From contig JAQUXP010000006.1 of NCBI GenBank assembly GCA_028692395.1, positions 62,001-126,000 of the forward strand: 64,000 nucleotides of DNA, written 5' to 3'. Both the position numbers and the translations under genes were made by a program. Under the pieces are notes generated by a model, which was not told where the DNA came from, did not search any database, and saw nothing but the letters and a program-made list of their open reading frames with translations. Positions 1 to 8,986 of the stretch are shown in pieces (position 1 is the stretch's first letter; each line of letters starts with the position of its first letter). This stretch comes from Lachnospiraceae bacterium. GTDB lineage: Bacteria > Bacillota > Clostridia > Lachnospirales > Lachnospiraceae.

Positions 1-1287
1 TGCCATAATCCAGGCCAACGGATTCGCCGTACATACCGCAACAAATCCAAACATTGGAACAAATGCGAAAGCTACCACTGCTCTGGCTATCATCTCACAC
101 ACACCTGACAAAATCGCAAAGGTGCTAAATCCCATCCCCTGAATTGCAAAACGCACAATATTCACAAGAGCCAGCGGTATGTAGAATGCTGTGTTGATAC
201 GGAGAAAAAGCTGTGCAGAATTCAGAATCTCCACCTCGTTCGCATCCATAAAAAGAAGGGCTATGGTCTTTCCGAAAAAGCTCAATACCAGACAGGCCGC
301 AATGCCATAAATGGCACCCAGAATAGAAGCCGAGCGAAGTCCCTGGCTGATTCTGCCCAATTTTTTTGCGCCCACATTCTGTCCTGCATAAGTTGCCATG
401 GTTCCACCCAGTGCATCAAAGGGACAGCAGAAAAACATGCTGACTTTTCCGGCTGCAGTAACGGAGGCTACCGCCATAGATCCCAGGGAATTTACAGCTG
501 TCTGCAGCACAACACTTCCGATGGCTGTGATCGAATACTGAAGTCCCATAGGAATTCCCATTCCGCAGAGAATCTTTACATAATGCCAATCCCACGCCCA
601 CTCATCTTTTTGGATATGGAGAATCTCATAGTGCTTCTTAATGTAGAGCAGACACAGGATACCGGATACTGCCTGAGAGATTACGGTTGCAAGAGCCGGT
701 CCTGTCACTCCCATATGCAAGACACCGATAGACAGCAGATCCAGCCCAATGTTCAATACAGAAGAAAGCACCAAGAAATATACAGGTGTCTTACTGTCGC
801 CCAGTGAACGGATCACTCCTGACAGCAGGTTATAAAGATAGGTAACCGGTATACCCAGGAATATAACCACAATATAAAGATAAGCCTCCTGAATAATGTT
901 GTCCGGTGTTTTCATCACCTTCAGAATATCCATGCAAAAGTAACTGACCAGTGTAGTCATAATCACAGAAAATATCGCAGCGATCCAGACACCGTTTGCC
1001 ACAAACCGCCGTAATGCTCTATAATCTCCTGCACCGAACTTCTGTGCCACCGGGATTGCAAAGCCGCTGCACACCCCAATGCAGAAGCCAACCACCATAA
1101 AATTAAGAGATCCGGTGGATCCAACTGCCGCCAGTGAATTTACTCCCAGCCACTTTCCTACAATAATAGTATCCACCATGCTGTATAACTGCTGAAACAG
1201 AAGTCCCAGTAAGGTAGGAATCGCAAATTCCAGAATCAATTTCATCGGTGATCCAACCGTCATGTCCTTTGTTGCACTTTTTGCCAT
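1..1287 (-). CDS. MATE family efflux transporter (C-terminus beyond window)
   Basis: Multidrug and toxin extrusion transporter of the inner membrane, exchanging cations for drugs or metabolites. The frame is open from an ATG at 1287 to the window edge, about 429 residues, so only the last helix or so of a usual 440-460 residue MatE protein is missing. The N-terminus reads MAKSATKDMTVGSPMKLILE and continues through many hydrophobic segments with typical MATE motifs such as QQLYSMVDTIIVGKWLG near residues 30-46. An AAGGA box about 10 nt upstream supports this start. The gene is transcribed away from the tRNA and appears monocistronic at its 5' end. The substrate cannot be told from sequence. 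Confidence 0.92.
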   Translation of the reverse strand, partial: MAKSATKDMTVGSPMKLILEFAIPTLLGLLFQQLYSMVDTIIVGKWLGVNSLAAVGSTGSLNFMVVGFCIGVCSGFAIPVAQKFGAGDYRALRRFVANGVWIAAIFSVIMTTLVSYFCMDILKVMKTPDNIIQEAYLYIVVIFLGIPVTYLYNLLSGVIRSLGDSKTPVYFLVLSSVLNIGLDLLSIGVLHMGVTGPALATVISQAVSGILCLLYIKKHYEILHIQKDEWAWDWHYVKILCGMGIPMGLQYSITAIGSVVLQTAVNSLGSMAVASVTAAGKVSMFFCCPFDALGGTMATYAGQNVGAKKLGRISQGLRSASILGAIYGIAACLVLSFFGKTIALLFMDANEVEILNSAQLFLRINTAFYIPLALVNIVRFAIQGMGFSTFAILSGVCEMIARAVVAFAFVPMFGFVAVCTANPLAWIMA

Positions 1288-1346
1288 AAGATGATATCCT
1301 TCCCCAAATTATATTTTTTCTTTACTTCCCCTTTACATTATAGCGT

Positions 1347-1375
1347 AAAAAGAAGTCCGGTATCTACCGGACTTC
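1347..1375 (-). terminator. Rho-independent terminator after tRNA-Thr
   Basis: A perfect 9-bp stem (GAAGTCCGG/CCGGACTTC) with a 6-nt loop is followed on the minus strand by a run of five T. It starts a few bases after the tRNA 3' end, so it ends the tRNA transcript. Confidence 0.85.
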
Positions 1376-1379
1376 CTGA

Positions 1380-1452
1380 AGCTGATGTCGGGACTCGGAC
1401 CCGAGACCTCCTCACTACCAATGAGGTGCGCTACCACCTGTGCCACATCAGC
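1380..1452 (-). tRNA. tRNA-Thr (anticodon GGT)
   Basis: Folding the minus strand gives a perfect 7-bp acceptor stem (GCTGATG/CATCAGC), a 4-bp D stem with one mismatch and an AGGTGGTA loop, a 5-bp anticodon stem (CCTCA/TGAGG) around loop TTGGTAG, and a 5-bp T stem (TCGGG/CCCGA). The anticodon GGT reads ACC, hence threonine. CCA is not encoded. A near-consensus promoter lies directly upstream and a strong terminator downstream, so it is a single-gene transcript. Confidence 0.95.
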
Positions 1453-1491
1453 ACTTCTTTTGAGCGATTGTTTTGCTCGCTACAAGATGAA

Positions 1492-1520
1492 ATTGTATCA
1501 AAGTTCTATACAATTGTCAA
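1492..1520 (-). promoter_or_regulatory. Sigma-A type promoter of tRNA-Thr
   Basis: On the minus strand TTGACA (1520-1515), a 17-nt spacer and TACAAT (1497-1492) match the vegetative consensus 11 of 12. The site is just downstream of the sigH stop codon and about 40 bp before the tRNA. Confidence 0.85.
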
Positions 1521-1525
1521 GCATA

Positions 1526-2119
1526 TTATTCAAAAAATGCAAAATATATTTCACGAACCTTTTTTCGGATTCTCTGTAGTGCATTATCTACTGATTTTGC
1601 ACTTCGCTCCAGTCTCTCACCGATCTGGAGATAATCATAACCTTTCAGATAAAGACTCAGCACTTCATTTTCAAAGGGACTTAAGATCTTCTCTATCTTC
1701 TGACTGATATGAGCGGTGCGCTCCTGATCCAGAAGAATCTTCTCAGGACTTTCTTCATTAACCAGCTGCCAGGTAGTTTCATTTTCCAGCTGACTTAGGG
1801 AAAGAGAATTATTCAATGGCTGGTGTTTCTGCCGCATAGAGGAGGTAACCGCCTTATACATCTGATTGGTAATACAGGCGGAGGCATAGGTAGAAAAACC
1901 TGCTTCCTTCAAAGGGTTATATTCCCGCACTGCCTTAAACAGTCCAAGCATTCCCTCCTGAAGCAGATCCTCATGGTCCCCTCCTGCAAGGTAGAGCGCA
2001 CGAGCCTTCTGACGGACAAGATTTTTATACTTGTCCATCAGATAATCCTCAATTTCCTGTTCTCCGTCCCGCAGTCGAAGAATCAGTTCTTCATCTGTGG
2101 TATGATCGTAATTCTTCAT
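1526..2119 (-). CDS. sigH: RNA polymerase sigma factor SigH-like
   Basis: Sigma-70 family factor of 197 residues. Region 2 is visible around residues 18-80 (QEGMLGLFKAVREYNP, then FSTYASACITNQMYKAV) and a region 4 helix-turn-helix around residues 145-190 (ENEVLSLYLKGYDYLQIGER, then NALQRIRKK). Its place as last gene of cysE-cysS-mrnC-rlmB-sigH matches the Bacillus order, where the homologue is Spo0H, which directs transition-phase and early sporulation genes. The yacP gene that lies between rlmB and sigH in Bacillus is absent. Spacing to rlmB is one base, so translation is probably coupled. It is slightly shorter than Bacillus SigH (218). Identity rests on synteny plus domain; a general sigma-70-like factor is the alternative. 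Confidence 0.85.
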   Translation of the reverse strand: MKNYDHTTDEELILRLRDGEQEIEDYLMDKYKNLVRQKARALYLAGGDHEDLLQEGMLGLFKAVREYNPLKEAGFSTYASACITNQMYKAVTSSMRQKHQPLNNSLSLSQLENETTWQLVNEESPEKILLDQERTAHISQKIEKILSPFENEVLSLYLKGYDYLQIGERLERSAKSVDNALQRIRKKVREIYFAFFE

Positions 2120-2120
2120 C

Positions 2121-2867
2121 TTACCCCCGCTGTCTTACAATTTCATAGGCAAGTATTCCAGCTGCAACCGATGCATTCAGGGAATCAATATCTCCTTTCA
2201 TCGGTATGGTAGCTGCAAAATCACATTTTTCCTTTACGAGACGGCTGACACCCTCTCCTTCATTTCCGATTACAAGACCGATAGGTCCCTTTAAGTCAAG
2301 ATCGTACATTGTGGTTCCCTTCATATCGGCACACACAAACCAGATTCCCTCTTTTTTCAGCTGGTCAATCACCGCACCGATATTTGTAACCTTGGCAACA
2401 GGTGTATAATTGATCGCTCCTGCAGAAGTACGGGCAACTGTAGCTGTCAGACCAACGGCCCGGTGTTTTGGAATAATCACACCATGAACGCCTGCCTGAT
2501 TTGCTGTACGAAGGATCGCTCCAAGATTATGTGGGTCCTCAATTCCATCCAGAATCATAAGAAAAGGAGGTTCCCCTTTTTCCTTTGCCCGCTCCAGAAT
2601 CTCTTCCACAGTACTGTAGGAATAAGAAGCCGCAACAGCAATCACGCCCTGATGATTTCCTGTCTCAGACATCTGGTTTAAGCGTTCCTTGGATACATAG
2701 CTGATAATCGTATCATGCTTTTTTGCTTCTCTGACAATTGACTGAATCGGACCGTCATGGGAGCCCAGCAGCACATAGATTTTATCTATCGTTTTTCCTG
2801 CCCGCAGTGCTTCCAGCACTACATTTCTTCCCTCAAGTCTATTTTCTGAATAATTAGTATTTTCCAT
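2121..2867 (-). CDS. rlmB: 23S rRNA (guanosine-2'-O-)-methyltransferase RlmB
   Basis: SpoU-class SAM-dependent methyltransferase, 248 residues, expected to methylate the 2'-O of G2251 in 23S rRNA. It has an N-terminal substrate-binding domain (GRNVVLEALRAGK) and the knotted SpoU domain with motifs LDGIEDPHNLGAILRTANQ, IGLVIGNEGEGVSRL and SLNASVAAGILAYEI. Two ATGs are possible; the one at 2867 is chosen because AGAGG lies 6 nt upstream of it, whereas it directly abuts the ATG at 2873. The start overlaps the end of mrnC, implying coupled translation in the cysE operon. Confidence 0.95.
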   Translation of the reverse strand: MENTNYSENRLEGRNVVLEALRAGKTIDKIYVLLGSHDGPIQSIVREAKKHDTIISYVSKERLNQMSETGNHQGVIAVAASYSYSTVEEILERAKEKGEPPFLMILDGIEDPHNLGAILRTANQAGVHGVIIPKHRAVGLTATVARTSAGAINYTPVAKVTNIGAVIDQLKKEGIWFVCADMKGTTMYDLDLKGPIGLVIGNEGEGVSRLVKEKCDFAATIPMKGDIDSLNASVAAGILAYEIVRQRG

Positions 2868-3300
2868 TCTCATCCTCTTTCCCGGTCTGCAGACCCAGTT
2901 TGATCAGATCGATCATGCGATGATAGGAACCCTTCAGATAAAGGTAACCCATCACAGCCTCGAACCCGGTAGCCCGTCTGTAATCCGCTATACTTGCATT
3001 TTTAGCACTTGTAAATGATTTCGCATTACGTCCCCGCTTCCAGACTGTAAGCTCTTCCTGCGTAAATACAGGCTCCAGCACCGCCGACATGGCAGACTGT
3101 TTTTCCGCCTTCACCAGGGAGCTGGCACGTTTATGAAGCTTATTCACCTGCATATTCCCTTCATCCACAAGAAGGGTTCGAATCATCAGGTCATAGATGG
3201 CATCTCCGATATAGGCCAGGGTCAGCGGAGAATACGTACGCAGATCTATCTCACTAACCTCAAACTGTTCCTTCAGATAGGTTATTAAGCTCTCTTCCAT
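2854..3300 (-). CDS. mrnC: Mini-ribonuclease III
   Basis: 148-residue RNase III catalytic domain without a dsRNA-binding domain, as in Bacillus MrnC, which matures 23S rRNA ends. The signature region is LAYIGDAIYDLMIRTLL near residues 28-44, with the acidic residues expected for metal binding, and a second conserved stretch RGRNAKS around residue 91. It overlaps cysS by 16 bp at its start and rlmB at its end, which places it firmly inside the cysE-sigH operon. Confidence 0.93.
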   Translation of the reverse strand: MEESLITYLKEQFEVSEIDLRTYSPLTLAYIGDAIYDLMIRTLLVDEGNMQVNKLHKRASSLVKAEKQSAMSAVLEPVFTQEELTVWKRGRNAKSFTSAKNASIADYRRATGFEAVMGYLYLKGSYHRMIDLIKLGLQTGKEDENGKY

Positions 3301-4691
3301 TTGACGCCCTCTCGTGTATCTTCCAAAACAATTCCTTTTGCCAGCAGTTCATCCCGAATCTCATCTGCTCTTGCAAAGTCTCTTGCTTTTCTTGCTTCCT
3401 GACGTTTGGCAATCAGATCCTCCACTTCACTGTCGAGGGTTTCTTCTTTTCTGTCAACGATCAGTCCCAGAATATCTGCGAGCGCTGTAATCTCTCTTTT
3501 GACCGCTTCCACAAAAGCCCGGGAGCTCTTTTCATCTGCCTCAGTGTTGGAAAATTTCACCAGCTCAAAGATTGCTGCGATGGCATCTGCTGTGTTAAGA
3601 TCATCATCCATGGCTTCCTCAAACTTCACACGATACTGCTTCATCGCCTCCAGGCTGGTCTTTTCTGATTCTGTCAATGCTTCCACAGCAGCATTTGCCT
3701 CCAGATGCTTTAGATTATCCACTGCGGTGATGATACGCTCCAGTGCATTTTTTGAAGCCTCCATGATATCCTCACTGAAATTTAATGGACTTCTGTAGTG
3801 GGCGGAAAGCATAAAAAATCGTAAGATCTGCAGGTCCATCTTCTCACCAATTTCACGGACCGTGAAGAAATTCCCCAAAGACTTGCTCATCTTGCGGTTG
3901 TCAATGTTCAAAAATGCATTATGCAGCCAGTATTTTGCGAAAAGCTTTCCGTTGCAGCACTCGCTCTGTGCAATTTCATTTTCATGGTGAGGGAAGATCA
4001 GATCCTCGCCGCCGGCATGGATATCGATCTCTTCTCCCAGATATTTTTTTGACATTACAGAACACTCTATATGCCATCCCGGTCTTCCCTCACACCAGGG
4101 GGAAGTCCATGCAGGCTCTCCTTCTTTCTTCGGTTTCCACAGAACAAAATCCAGCGGATCTTCCTTCTGATTCTCTCCGGTTACCAGAAGTGAACGCCCG
4201 CCACTTCTCAGATCATCCAGATTCTTGTGAGACAACTTTCCATATTCATCAAACTTTCTGGTTCGAAAATATACGGTCCCCTCTACATCATAGGCAAATC
4301 CCTTATCGATTAAAGTCTGGATCATCTCAATCATTCCCGGAATCTCCTGTGTTGCCAGCGGATGAGTAGTGGCAGGTCTGACATTCATAGCCGCCATATC
4401 TTTTTTGCACTCCTCGATGTAACGGGTAGATACCTCGTCTGCACTTACCCCTTCCTGGATTGCCTTTGCGATGATCTTATCATCCACATCGGTAAAATTC
4501 GATACATAGTTCACCTCATAGCCCTTGTATTCCATATAGCGGCGTGCGGTATCAAACACAATCATAGGACGTGCATTGCCTATATGAATCAGATTGTATA
4601 CGGTAGGCCCGCAGACATACATGCGCACTTTTCCTGGCTCAATCGGTACAAACTCTTCTTTTTTCTTAGTTAGTGTATTATAAAACTTCAT
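3285..4691 (-). CDS. cysS: Cysteine--tRNA ligase
   Basis: Class I aminoacyl-tRNA synthetase that charges tRNA-Cys, 468 residues, the normal length. Visible motifs are the zinc/ATP region CGPTVYNLIHIGNARP (HIGH variant HIGN), WHIECSVMS, the zinc-site region GGEDLIFPHHENEIAQSEC and KMSKS as KMSKSLGNF near residue 268. The C-terminal DALR-type helical part follows. It sits 3 bp after cysE and so shares the Cys T-box leader, which couples its expression to uncharged tRNA-Cys. Confidence 0.97.
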   Translation of the reverse strand: MKFYNTLTKKKEEFVPIEPGKVRMYVCGPTVYNLIHIGNARPMIVFDTARRYMEYKGYEVNYVSNFTDVDDKIIAKAIQEGVSADEVSTRYIEECKKDMAAMNVRPATTHPLATQEIPGMIEMIQTLIDKGFAYDVEGTVYFRTRKFDEYGKLSHKNLDDLRSGGRSLLVTGENQKEDPLDFVLWKPKKEGEPAWTSPWCEGRPGWHIECSVMSKKYLGEEIDIHAGGEDLIFPHHENEIAQSECCNGKLFAKYWLHNAFLNIDNRKMSKSLGNFFTVREIGEKMDLQILRFFMLSAHYRSPLNFSEDIMEASKNALERIITAVDNLKHLEANAAVEALTESEKTSLEAMKQYRVKFEEAMDDDLNTADAIAAIFELVKFSNTEADEKSSRAFVEAVKREITALADILGLIVDRKEETLDSEVEDLIAKRQEARKARDFARADEIRDELLAKGIVLEDTREGVKWKRA

Positions 4692-4694
4692 ATT

Positions 4695-5381
4695 TTATTC
4701 CTCTCCTTTTTCTCCTATGCTGCGCTGCAGATTCTGGATCTTACGCTCCATCTCCAGAAGTCGGTTGATAAGCTCTGTGTTTTCGTGCTGTAATACATGA
4801 ATATCATCCAGAATCGGATCCGGCAGATGGCATTGATCCATGGTTGCTCTTGGTACCGGCATATTCTCACGCTTTACGATACGCCCCGGAACACCGACTA
4901 CGGTGCAATTTGCCGGAACCTCCTCCAGCACAACACTGCCTGCACCAATCTTGGAATTCTCACCTATAGTAAAAGAACCGATAATCTTTGCTCCGGCACT
5001 CACCATAACATTATCCTTCAGAGTTGGATGACGCTTCCCGGTTTCCTTTCCGGTTCCACCCAGGGTGACTCCCTGATATAAAGTGACATTATCACCAATA
5101 ATCGCTGTCTCACCGATAATTACCCCTGATCCATGGTCGATAAAAAGTCCTTTTCCAATGGTAGCTCCCGGATGAATCTCAATTCCGGTCTTCCTTGCCG
5201 CACGCTGTGAAATCCATCTGGCGCGGAAATAATGACCTTTCAGATACTGCTTATGTGCTTTCCGGTAACGCAGCATAACCCGAAAGCTGGGATAAAGTAA
5301 TACCTCCCAGGGTGATTTAATCGCCGGATCCCGCTCTTTTATCACTGCAAACTCTTCTTTTACATGCGATATAAACCCCAA
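4695..5381 (-). CDS. cysE: Serine O-acetyltransferase
   Basis: Transfers acetyl from acetyl-CoA to L-serine to give O-acetylserine, the cysteine precursor. It has a helical N-terminal part (HVKEEFAVIKERDPAIKSPW) and a left-handed beta-helix of hexapeptide repeats (IHPGATIGKGLFIDHGSGVV-like, then ETAIIGDNVTLYQGVTLGG). The start is taken as the TTG at 5381, giving 228 residues, because AAGGAGG lies 8 nt upstream; an ATG at 5441 would add 20 residues unlike the family and would fall inside the terminator stem. A C-terminal coiled-coil-like tail (LQHENTELINRLLEMERKI) follows the catalytic domain. First gene of the T-box operon. Confidence 0.94.
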   Translation of the reverse strand: MGFISHVKEEFAVIKERDPAIKSPWEVLLYPSFRVMLRYRKAHKQYLKGHYFRARWISQRAARKTGIEIHPGATIGKGLFIDHGSGVIIGETAIIGDNVTLYQGVTLGGTGKETGKRHPTLKDNVMVSAGAKIIGSFTIGENSKIGAGSVVLEEVPANCTVVGVPGRIVKRENMPVPRATMDQCHLPDPILDDIHVLQHENTELINRLLEMERKIQNLQRSIGEKGEE

Positions 5382-5437
5382 CCTTTTGCCTCCTTTATTG
5401 CGGGCAGGCAGCTGCCCAGTCTCTGAACAAGTTACCT

Positions 5438-5477
5438 GCAAAAAAAGAACTTCGTTCTATATAAAGACGAAGTTCTT
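5438..5477 (-). terminator. T-box terminator hairpin
   Basis: An 11-bp stem AAGAACTTCGT/ACGAAGTTCTT with an 11-nt loop is followed by a T tract on the minus strand. Its 5' arm follows directly on the T-box core GTGGAACCACG, as expected for the switch between terminator and antiterminator. Confidence 0.88.
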
Positions 5478-5692
5478 CGTGGTTCCACTTTATTTTTGAA
5501 GCAGAAGATCCTATGATATATGATCCTCCGATTCACTCAAGGGCCTGTAACGCCGGCACAGCGTAGCGGACTACTGTAATCTTCGCCCGTTCAGTTCCCG
5601 GAAGCACTTCATAAATCCCATAATCAGACTGCTCTCAGCCAATGACAGTCCCTCTCTGGAAATCTGGATGATCTACTACTCTTTCCGTTCAA
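5440..5692 (-). promoter_or_regulatory. T-box leader, cysteine specific
   Basis: The minus-strand leader of cysE shows the hallmarks of a T-box riboswitch: an AGTA-containing stem I start, a GGCTGAGAGCAG distal region, the T-box core AGTGGAACCACG (around 5480-5490) and then a terminator. The base of stem I pairs CGGAA(A)G with CTTCCG, and the triplet directly 5' of the closing strand is TGC, a Cys codon. Uncharged tRNA-Cys should stabilise the antiterminator and switch on cysE-cysS and the genes behind them. The specifier is read by eye. Confidence 0.88.
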
Positions 5693-5718
5693 AACCTTTT
5701 TCTATCCGTTTACCCTAT

Positions 5719-5747
5719 AGTCTATGCAAAAAAGCTGCTTTTGTCAA
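5719..5747 (-). promoter_or_regulatory. Promoter of the cysE operon
   Basis: TTGACA (5747-5742), 17-nt spacer, TAGACT (5724-5719) on the minus strand, placing transcription start near 5711 just before the T-box stem I. It lies in the short gap after the Ca2+-ATPase stop codon. Confidence 0.7.
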
Positions 5748-5756
5748 GCTGAATAG

Positions 5757-8396
5757 TTATCTTTTTCTCTGTATCAGCTTTGTTATCTCTACTATAGGGA
5801 TGATTGCTATGGCAAGTCCCATGGCAATCAGATACTCTGACAGCTCAATGGGCTGAAACTGAAATGCCCTGGCTAAAAATGGTATCTCGATGACCCCAGT
5901 GGTACAGATGAAGGATACCGCCATTGCTCCCCACAGCCAGATATTCTGGGAATGCATCCTAAAGATAGATCCCCTTCTGGAACGCATGTTGAAGGAATGG
6001 AAAATCTCTATCATAGACAGCGTTAAGAATGCCATGGTCATACCGTCAGCACTCTGTGTAACCTCCCATACCCCTGATTCTATATAATGCCCGATAAAAT
6101 AGGATAACAATGTCATTATCGTTACAATCACACCCTGAAAACCTATATCAAATCCCATGCCATCTGCAAAGATGCCATCTCCTGCCACTCTGGGTTTTCG
6201 CTTCATGATATCACGTTCACTGTTCTCCATGCCAAGTGCCAAAGCCGGGAAGCAGTCCGTAATCAGATTAATCCATAAAAGATGCACCGGCTTTAAGATC
6301 GTAAAGCCCAGCAGCGTTGCAAAGAAGACGGAAAGTACCTCTGCCAGATTGGATGCCAGCAAAAACTGTATCGCTTTTCGAATATTATCGTAGATGCGCC
6401 GTCCCTCTTCCACTGCTGACACAACAGTTGCAAAGTTGTCATCAGCCAGAACCATATCAGCTACATTCTTTGTTACATCGGTACCGGTAATTCCCATACC
6501 AATTCCTATATCGGCATTCTTGATTGAAGGAGCATCATTTACCCCATCACCGGTCATGGCAACGATCATTCCACGCTCTTTCCATGCCTTTACAATACGA
6601 ACCTTATGTTCCGGCTGTACCCGGGCATAGGCTGAATACTGCGTAATCTTTGTTTTCAGTTCTTCATCGCTGATCTCGTCTAACTGTGCTCCGGTGATTG
6701 CTTCGTCTGCATTCTGTATGATATGAAGCTGTTTTGCAATTGCCACCGCTGTATCCCGGTGGTCACCAGTGATCATAATCGGGCGAATGCCTGCTTCATT
6801 ACACTCTCTGATCGCAGCTGTCACCTCCGGACGTACCGGATCAATCATACCGGAAAGGCCAAGATAGCACAGCTTCTGTTCCAGATACTCTGCTTCATAA
6901 GTTTCCGGTGCTTTCTCCCAGACACGTTTTGCTCCGCACAGGACACGCAGCGCCTGATCTGCCAGCTTTTTATTCTCTTTGAGAATGTTTTCCCTGATCT
7001 CCTGCGTCATAGGAACTTCTCTGCCATCCATCCAGAGGGAAGTACAGCGTTTCAATATAACATCCGGTGCACCCTTGGTGAACTGTATCACCTGACCTTC
7101 CACTGTGCGGTGAACGGTAGACATCATCTTTCGCATGGAATCAAAGGGCGCCTCTCCAATCCTCGGATACTCCTCCTTCAGATCAGGTTTCGGCATGCCC
7201 TGCGCACAGGCATCATTGACAAGGGCACACTCTGTAGGCTCCCCGATAGCCTGCCGGTTCTCATCCAGTTCCGCATCCGAGCAAAGCGCCATAGAAAGAG
7301 TAAGCTCCTTCACATCTGGTGAGACATGCTCAACAACCGTCATCTTATTCTGTGTCAATGTTCCGGTCTTATCAGAACAGATAATCTGTGTGCAGCCCAG
7401 TGTTTCCACAGCTGTCAGTTTTCGAATAACGGCATTCTTTTTTGACATCTTGGTGACACCGATAGAAAGTACAATAGTGACAACGGCAGCCAGTCCTTCC
7501 GGAATTGCCGCCACAGCAAGAGAAACTGCCACCATAAAGGTATTCAGAATCATCCCGCCTGTGATTCCGTCTCCTGAGACCACCGCCCGGATCAGACTTA
7601 CCGCAAAGATCACCACGCAGATACCAAGCACCAGAAAGCTCAGCGTTTTACTGAGCTGATTCAGCTTCAGCTGCAGCGGCGTCTCTTCATCCTTCGCATT
7701 AGCCAGTGCATCTGCTATTTTTCCCATCTCGGTATTCATACCGGTGCCGGAAACCACTGCTTTTCCCCGTCCATATACCACGGTGCTTCCCATGTAGCAC
7801 ATGTTTTTTCGATCGCCCAGCGGAATATCTTTCTTTCCGTCCAGAGCAAGCAGGCGGCACATCTTATTCACAGGCAAAGACTCACCGGTAAGAGCTGCCT
7901 CCTCAATCTTCATACTGGCACTTTCTATAATTCTCGCATCTGCCGGCACAGCATCTCCCGCTTCCAGAAGAATCACATCACCGGGAACAAGCTCTTCACT
8001 CCTGATGGTAAGCTGTTTTCCCTCCCGTATGACTTTAGATGTAGCAGCTGCGATTTCCTGCAGTGCCTCAATTGCCTTCTCCGCCTTGCTTTCCTGTACA
8101 ACACCCAGTACGGCATTGATCAGAACCACAACCATAATGATAATAACATCTGCAAAGGATTCCCCTTCAAAAAATGCTGTGATACCAGAGATCACAGCAG
8201 CTATAATCAAAATGATAATCATGGGATCCGCAAGTTCCCCAAGAAAACGTTCTAAAACACTTGTTTTTTTGCCCTCTTTCAACCGGTTTTTACCAAACTT
8301 TTCCTGCCGAAGTGCCGCCTCTTCCTGGGAAAGTCCGGATTCATCGGTTTCAAGTTCTTTTATTACTTCCTCTTTTTCCTTCAGATATTCTCTCAT
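5757..8396 (-). CDS. Cation-translocating P-type ATPase (Ca2+ type)
   Basis: P2-type ATPase of 879 residues, probably exporting Ca2+ across the membrane. Domains in order: N-terminal cation ATPase domain (residues ~5-60), TM pair, actuator with LTGES, PEGL-containing TM4 (VAAIPEGLAAVVTIVLS), phosphorylation loop DKTGTLTQNK, nucleotide domain (KGAPDVIL), hinge TGDGVNDAPS and the C-terminal four-to-six helix bundle (LLWINLITDCFPALALGME). The start at 8396 is preferred: AGGAG sits 8 nt upstream, and a longer ATG start at 8459 would run into ispF. PEGL rather than CPC excludes a heavy-metal pump; SERCA-like bacterial YloB enzymes are the nearest type. Confidence 0.93.
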   Translation of the reverse strand: MREYLKEKEEVIKELETDESGLSQEEAALRQEKFGKNRLKEGKKTSVLERFLGELADPMIIILIIAAVISGITAFFEGESFADVIIIMVVVLINAVLGVVQESKAEKAIEALQEIAAATSKVIREGKQLTIRSEELVPGDVILLEAGDAVPADARIIESASMKIEEAALTGESLPVNKMCRLLALDGKKDIPLGDRKNMCYMGSTVVYGRGKAVVSGTGMNTEMGKIADALANAKDEETPLQLKLNQLSKTLSFLVLGICVVIFAVSLIRAVVSGDGITGGMILNTFMVAVSLAVAAIPEGLAAVVTIVLSIGVTKMSKKNAVIRKLTAVETLGCTQIICSDKTGTLTQNKMTVVEHVSPDVKELTLSMALCSDAELDENRQAIGEPTECALVNDACAQGMPKPDLKEEYPRIGEAPFDSMRKMMSTVHRTVEGQVIQFTKGAPDVILKRCTSLWMDGREVPMTQEIRENILKENKKLADQALRVLCGAKRVWEKAPETYEAEYLEQKLCYLGLSGMIDPVRPEVTAAIRECNEAGIRPIMITGDHRDTAVAIAKQLHIIQNADEAITGAQLDEISDEELKTKITQYSAYARVQPEHKVRIVKAWKERGMIVAMTGDGVNDAPSIKNADIGIGMGITGTDVTKNVADMVLADDNFATVVSAVEEGRRIYDNIRKAIQFLLASNLAEVLSVFFATLLGFTILKPVHLLWINLITDCFPALALGMENSERDIMKRKPRVAGDGIFADGMGFDIGFQGVIVTIMTLLSYFIGHYIESGVWEVTQSADGMTMAFLTLSMIEIFHSFNMRSRRGSIFRMHSQNIWLWGAMAVSFICTTGVIEIPFLARAFQFQPIELSEYLIAMGLAIAIIPIVEITKLIQRKR

Positions 8397-8437
8397 ACAG
8401 CCGCTCCTGTCTTTTTGAACAATCCTACTCTGAGTAC

Positions 8438-8983
8438 CTATTCCCCTGACTGCCGGCAACGTCCGCAGCAGGAAGCCTGCTGATTCATACGGTCATCCGG
8501 CAGGAAATCCAGTGCGGGAACAATAGAACACACCGCATGGGCCGAGATTCCCAGAAGACTTCCCGTGAACCCCAGCCCCTCCTCTGTTGTTGCCTTGATA
8601 TTAACCTGAGAAGGTTCCAGCTGTAAAATCTCTGCTACGTTCTCAATCATGGTGTCAATGTATGGACGAAGCTTTGGCTTCTGGGCAATAATTGTGGCAT
8701 CTATATTCTCGATCAGATACATCTTTTCCTCCAGCAGCTTTGCAACCTGTTCCAGCAGCTTCATACTGGATATACCGCTGTAGGCAGGATCTGTATCCGG
8801 AAAGTGATAGCCGATATCCCGAAGTCCTGCCGCTCCAAGCAGTGCATCCATGATAGCATGTACCACCACATCCGCATCCGAGTGGCCGAGAAGTCCCATC
8901 TCACAGGGGATCTCAACACCACCAAGAATCAGCTTTCTGTCTTTTGCAAATCTATGCACATCGTAACCCATTCCTACCCGCAT
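8438..8983 (-). CDS. ispF: 2-C-methyl-D-erythritol 2,4-cyclodiphosphate synthase
   Basis: Non-mevalonate isoprenoid enzyme converting CDP-ME 2-phosphate to the cyclic diphosphate with release of CMP. Metal ligands of the D-X-H motif (GYDVHRF) and the later His ([19 protein letters not shown]) are present, as is the conserved [13 protein letters not shown] segment. The core ends near residue 156; the protein then runs on to 181 with a tail rich in Cys ([14 protein letters not shown]) that is not part of the family fold. Three bases separate it from the upstream dehydrogenase gene, and the ATPase follows 41 bp downstream. Confidence 0.95.
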   Translation of the reverse strand: MRVGMGYDVHRFAKDRKLILGGVEIPCEMGLLGHSDADVVVHAIMDALLGAAGLRDIGYHFPDTDPAYSGISSMKLLEQVAKLLEEKMYLIENIDATIIAQKPKLRPYIDTMIENVAEILQLEPSQVNIKATTEEGLGFTGSLLGISAHAVCSIVPALDFLPDDRMNQQASCCGRCRQSGE

Positions 8984-8986
8984 CTG

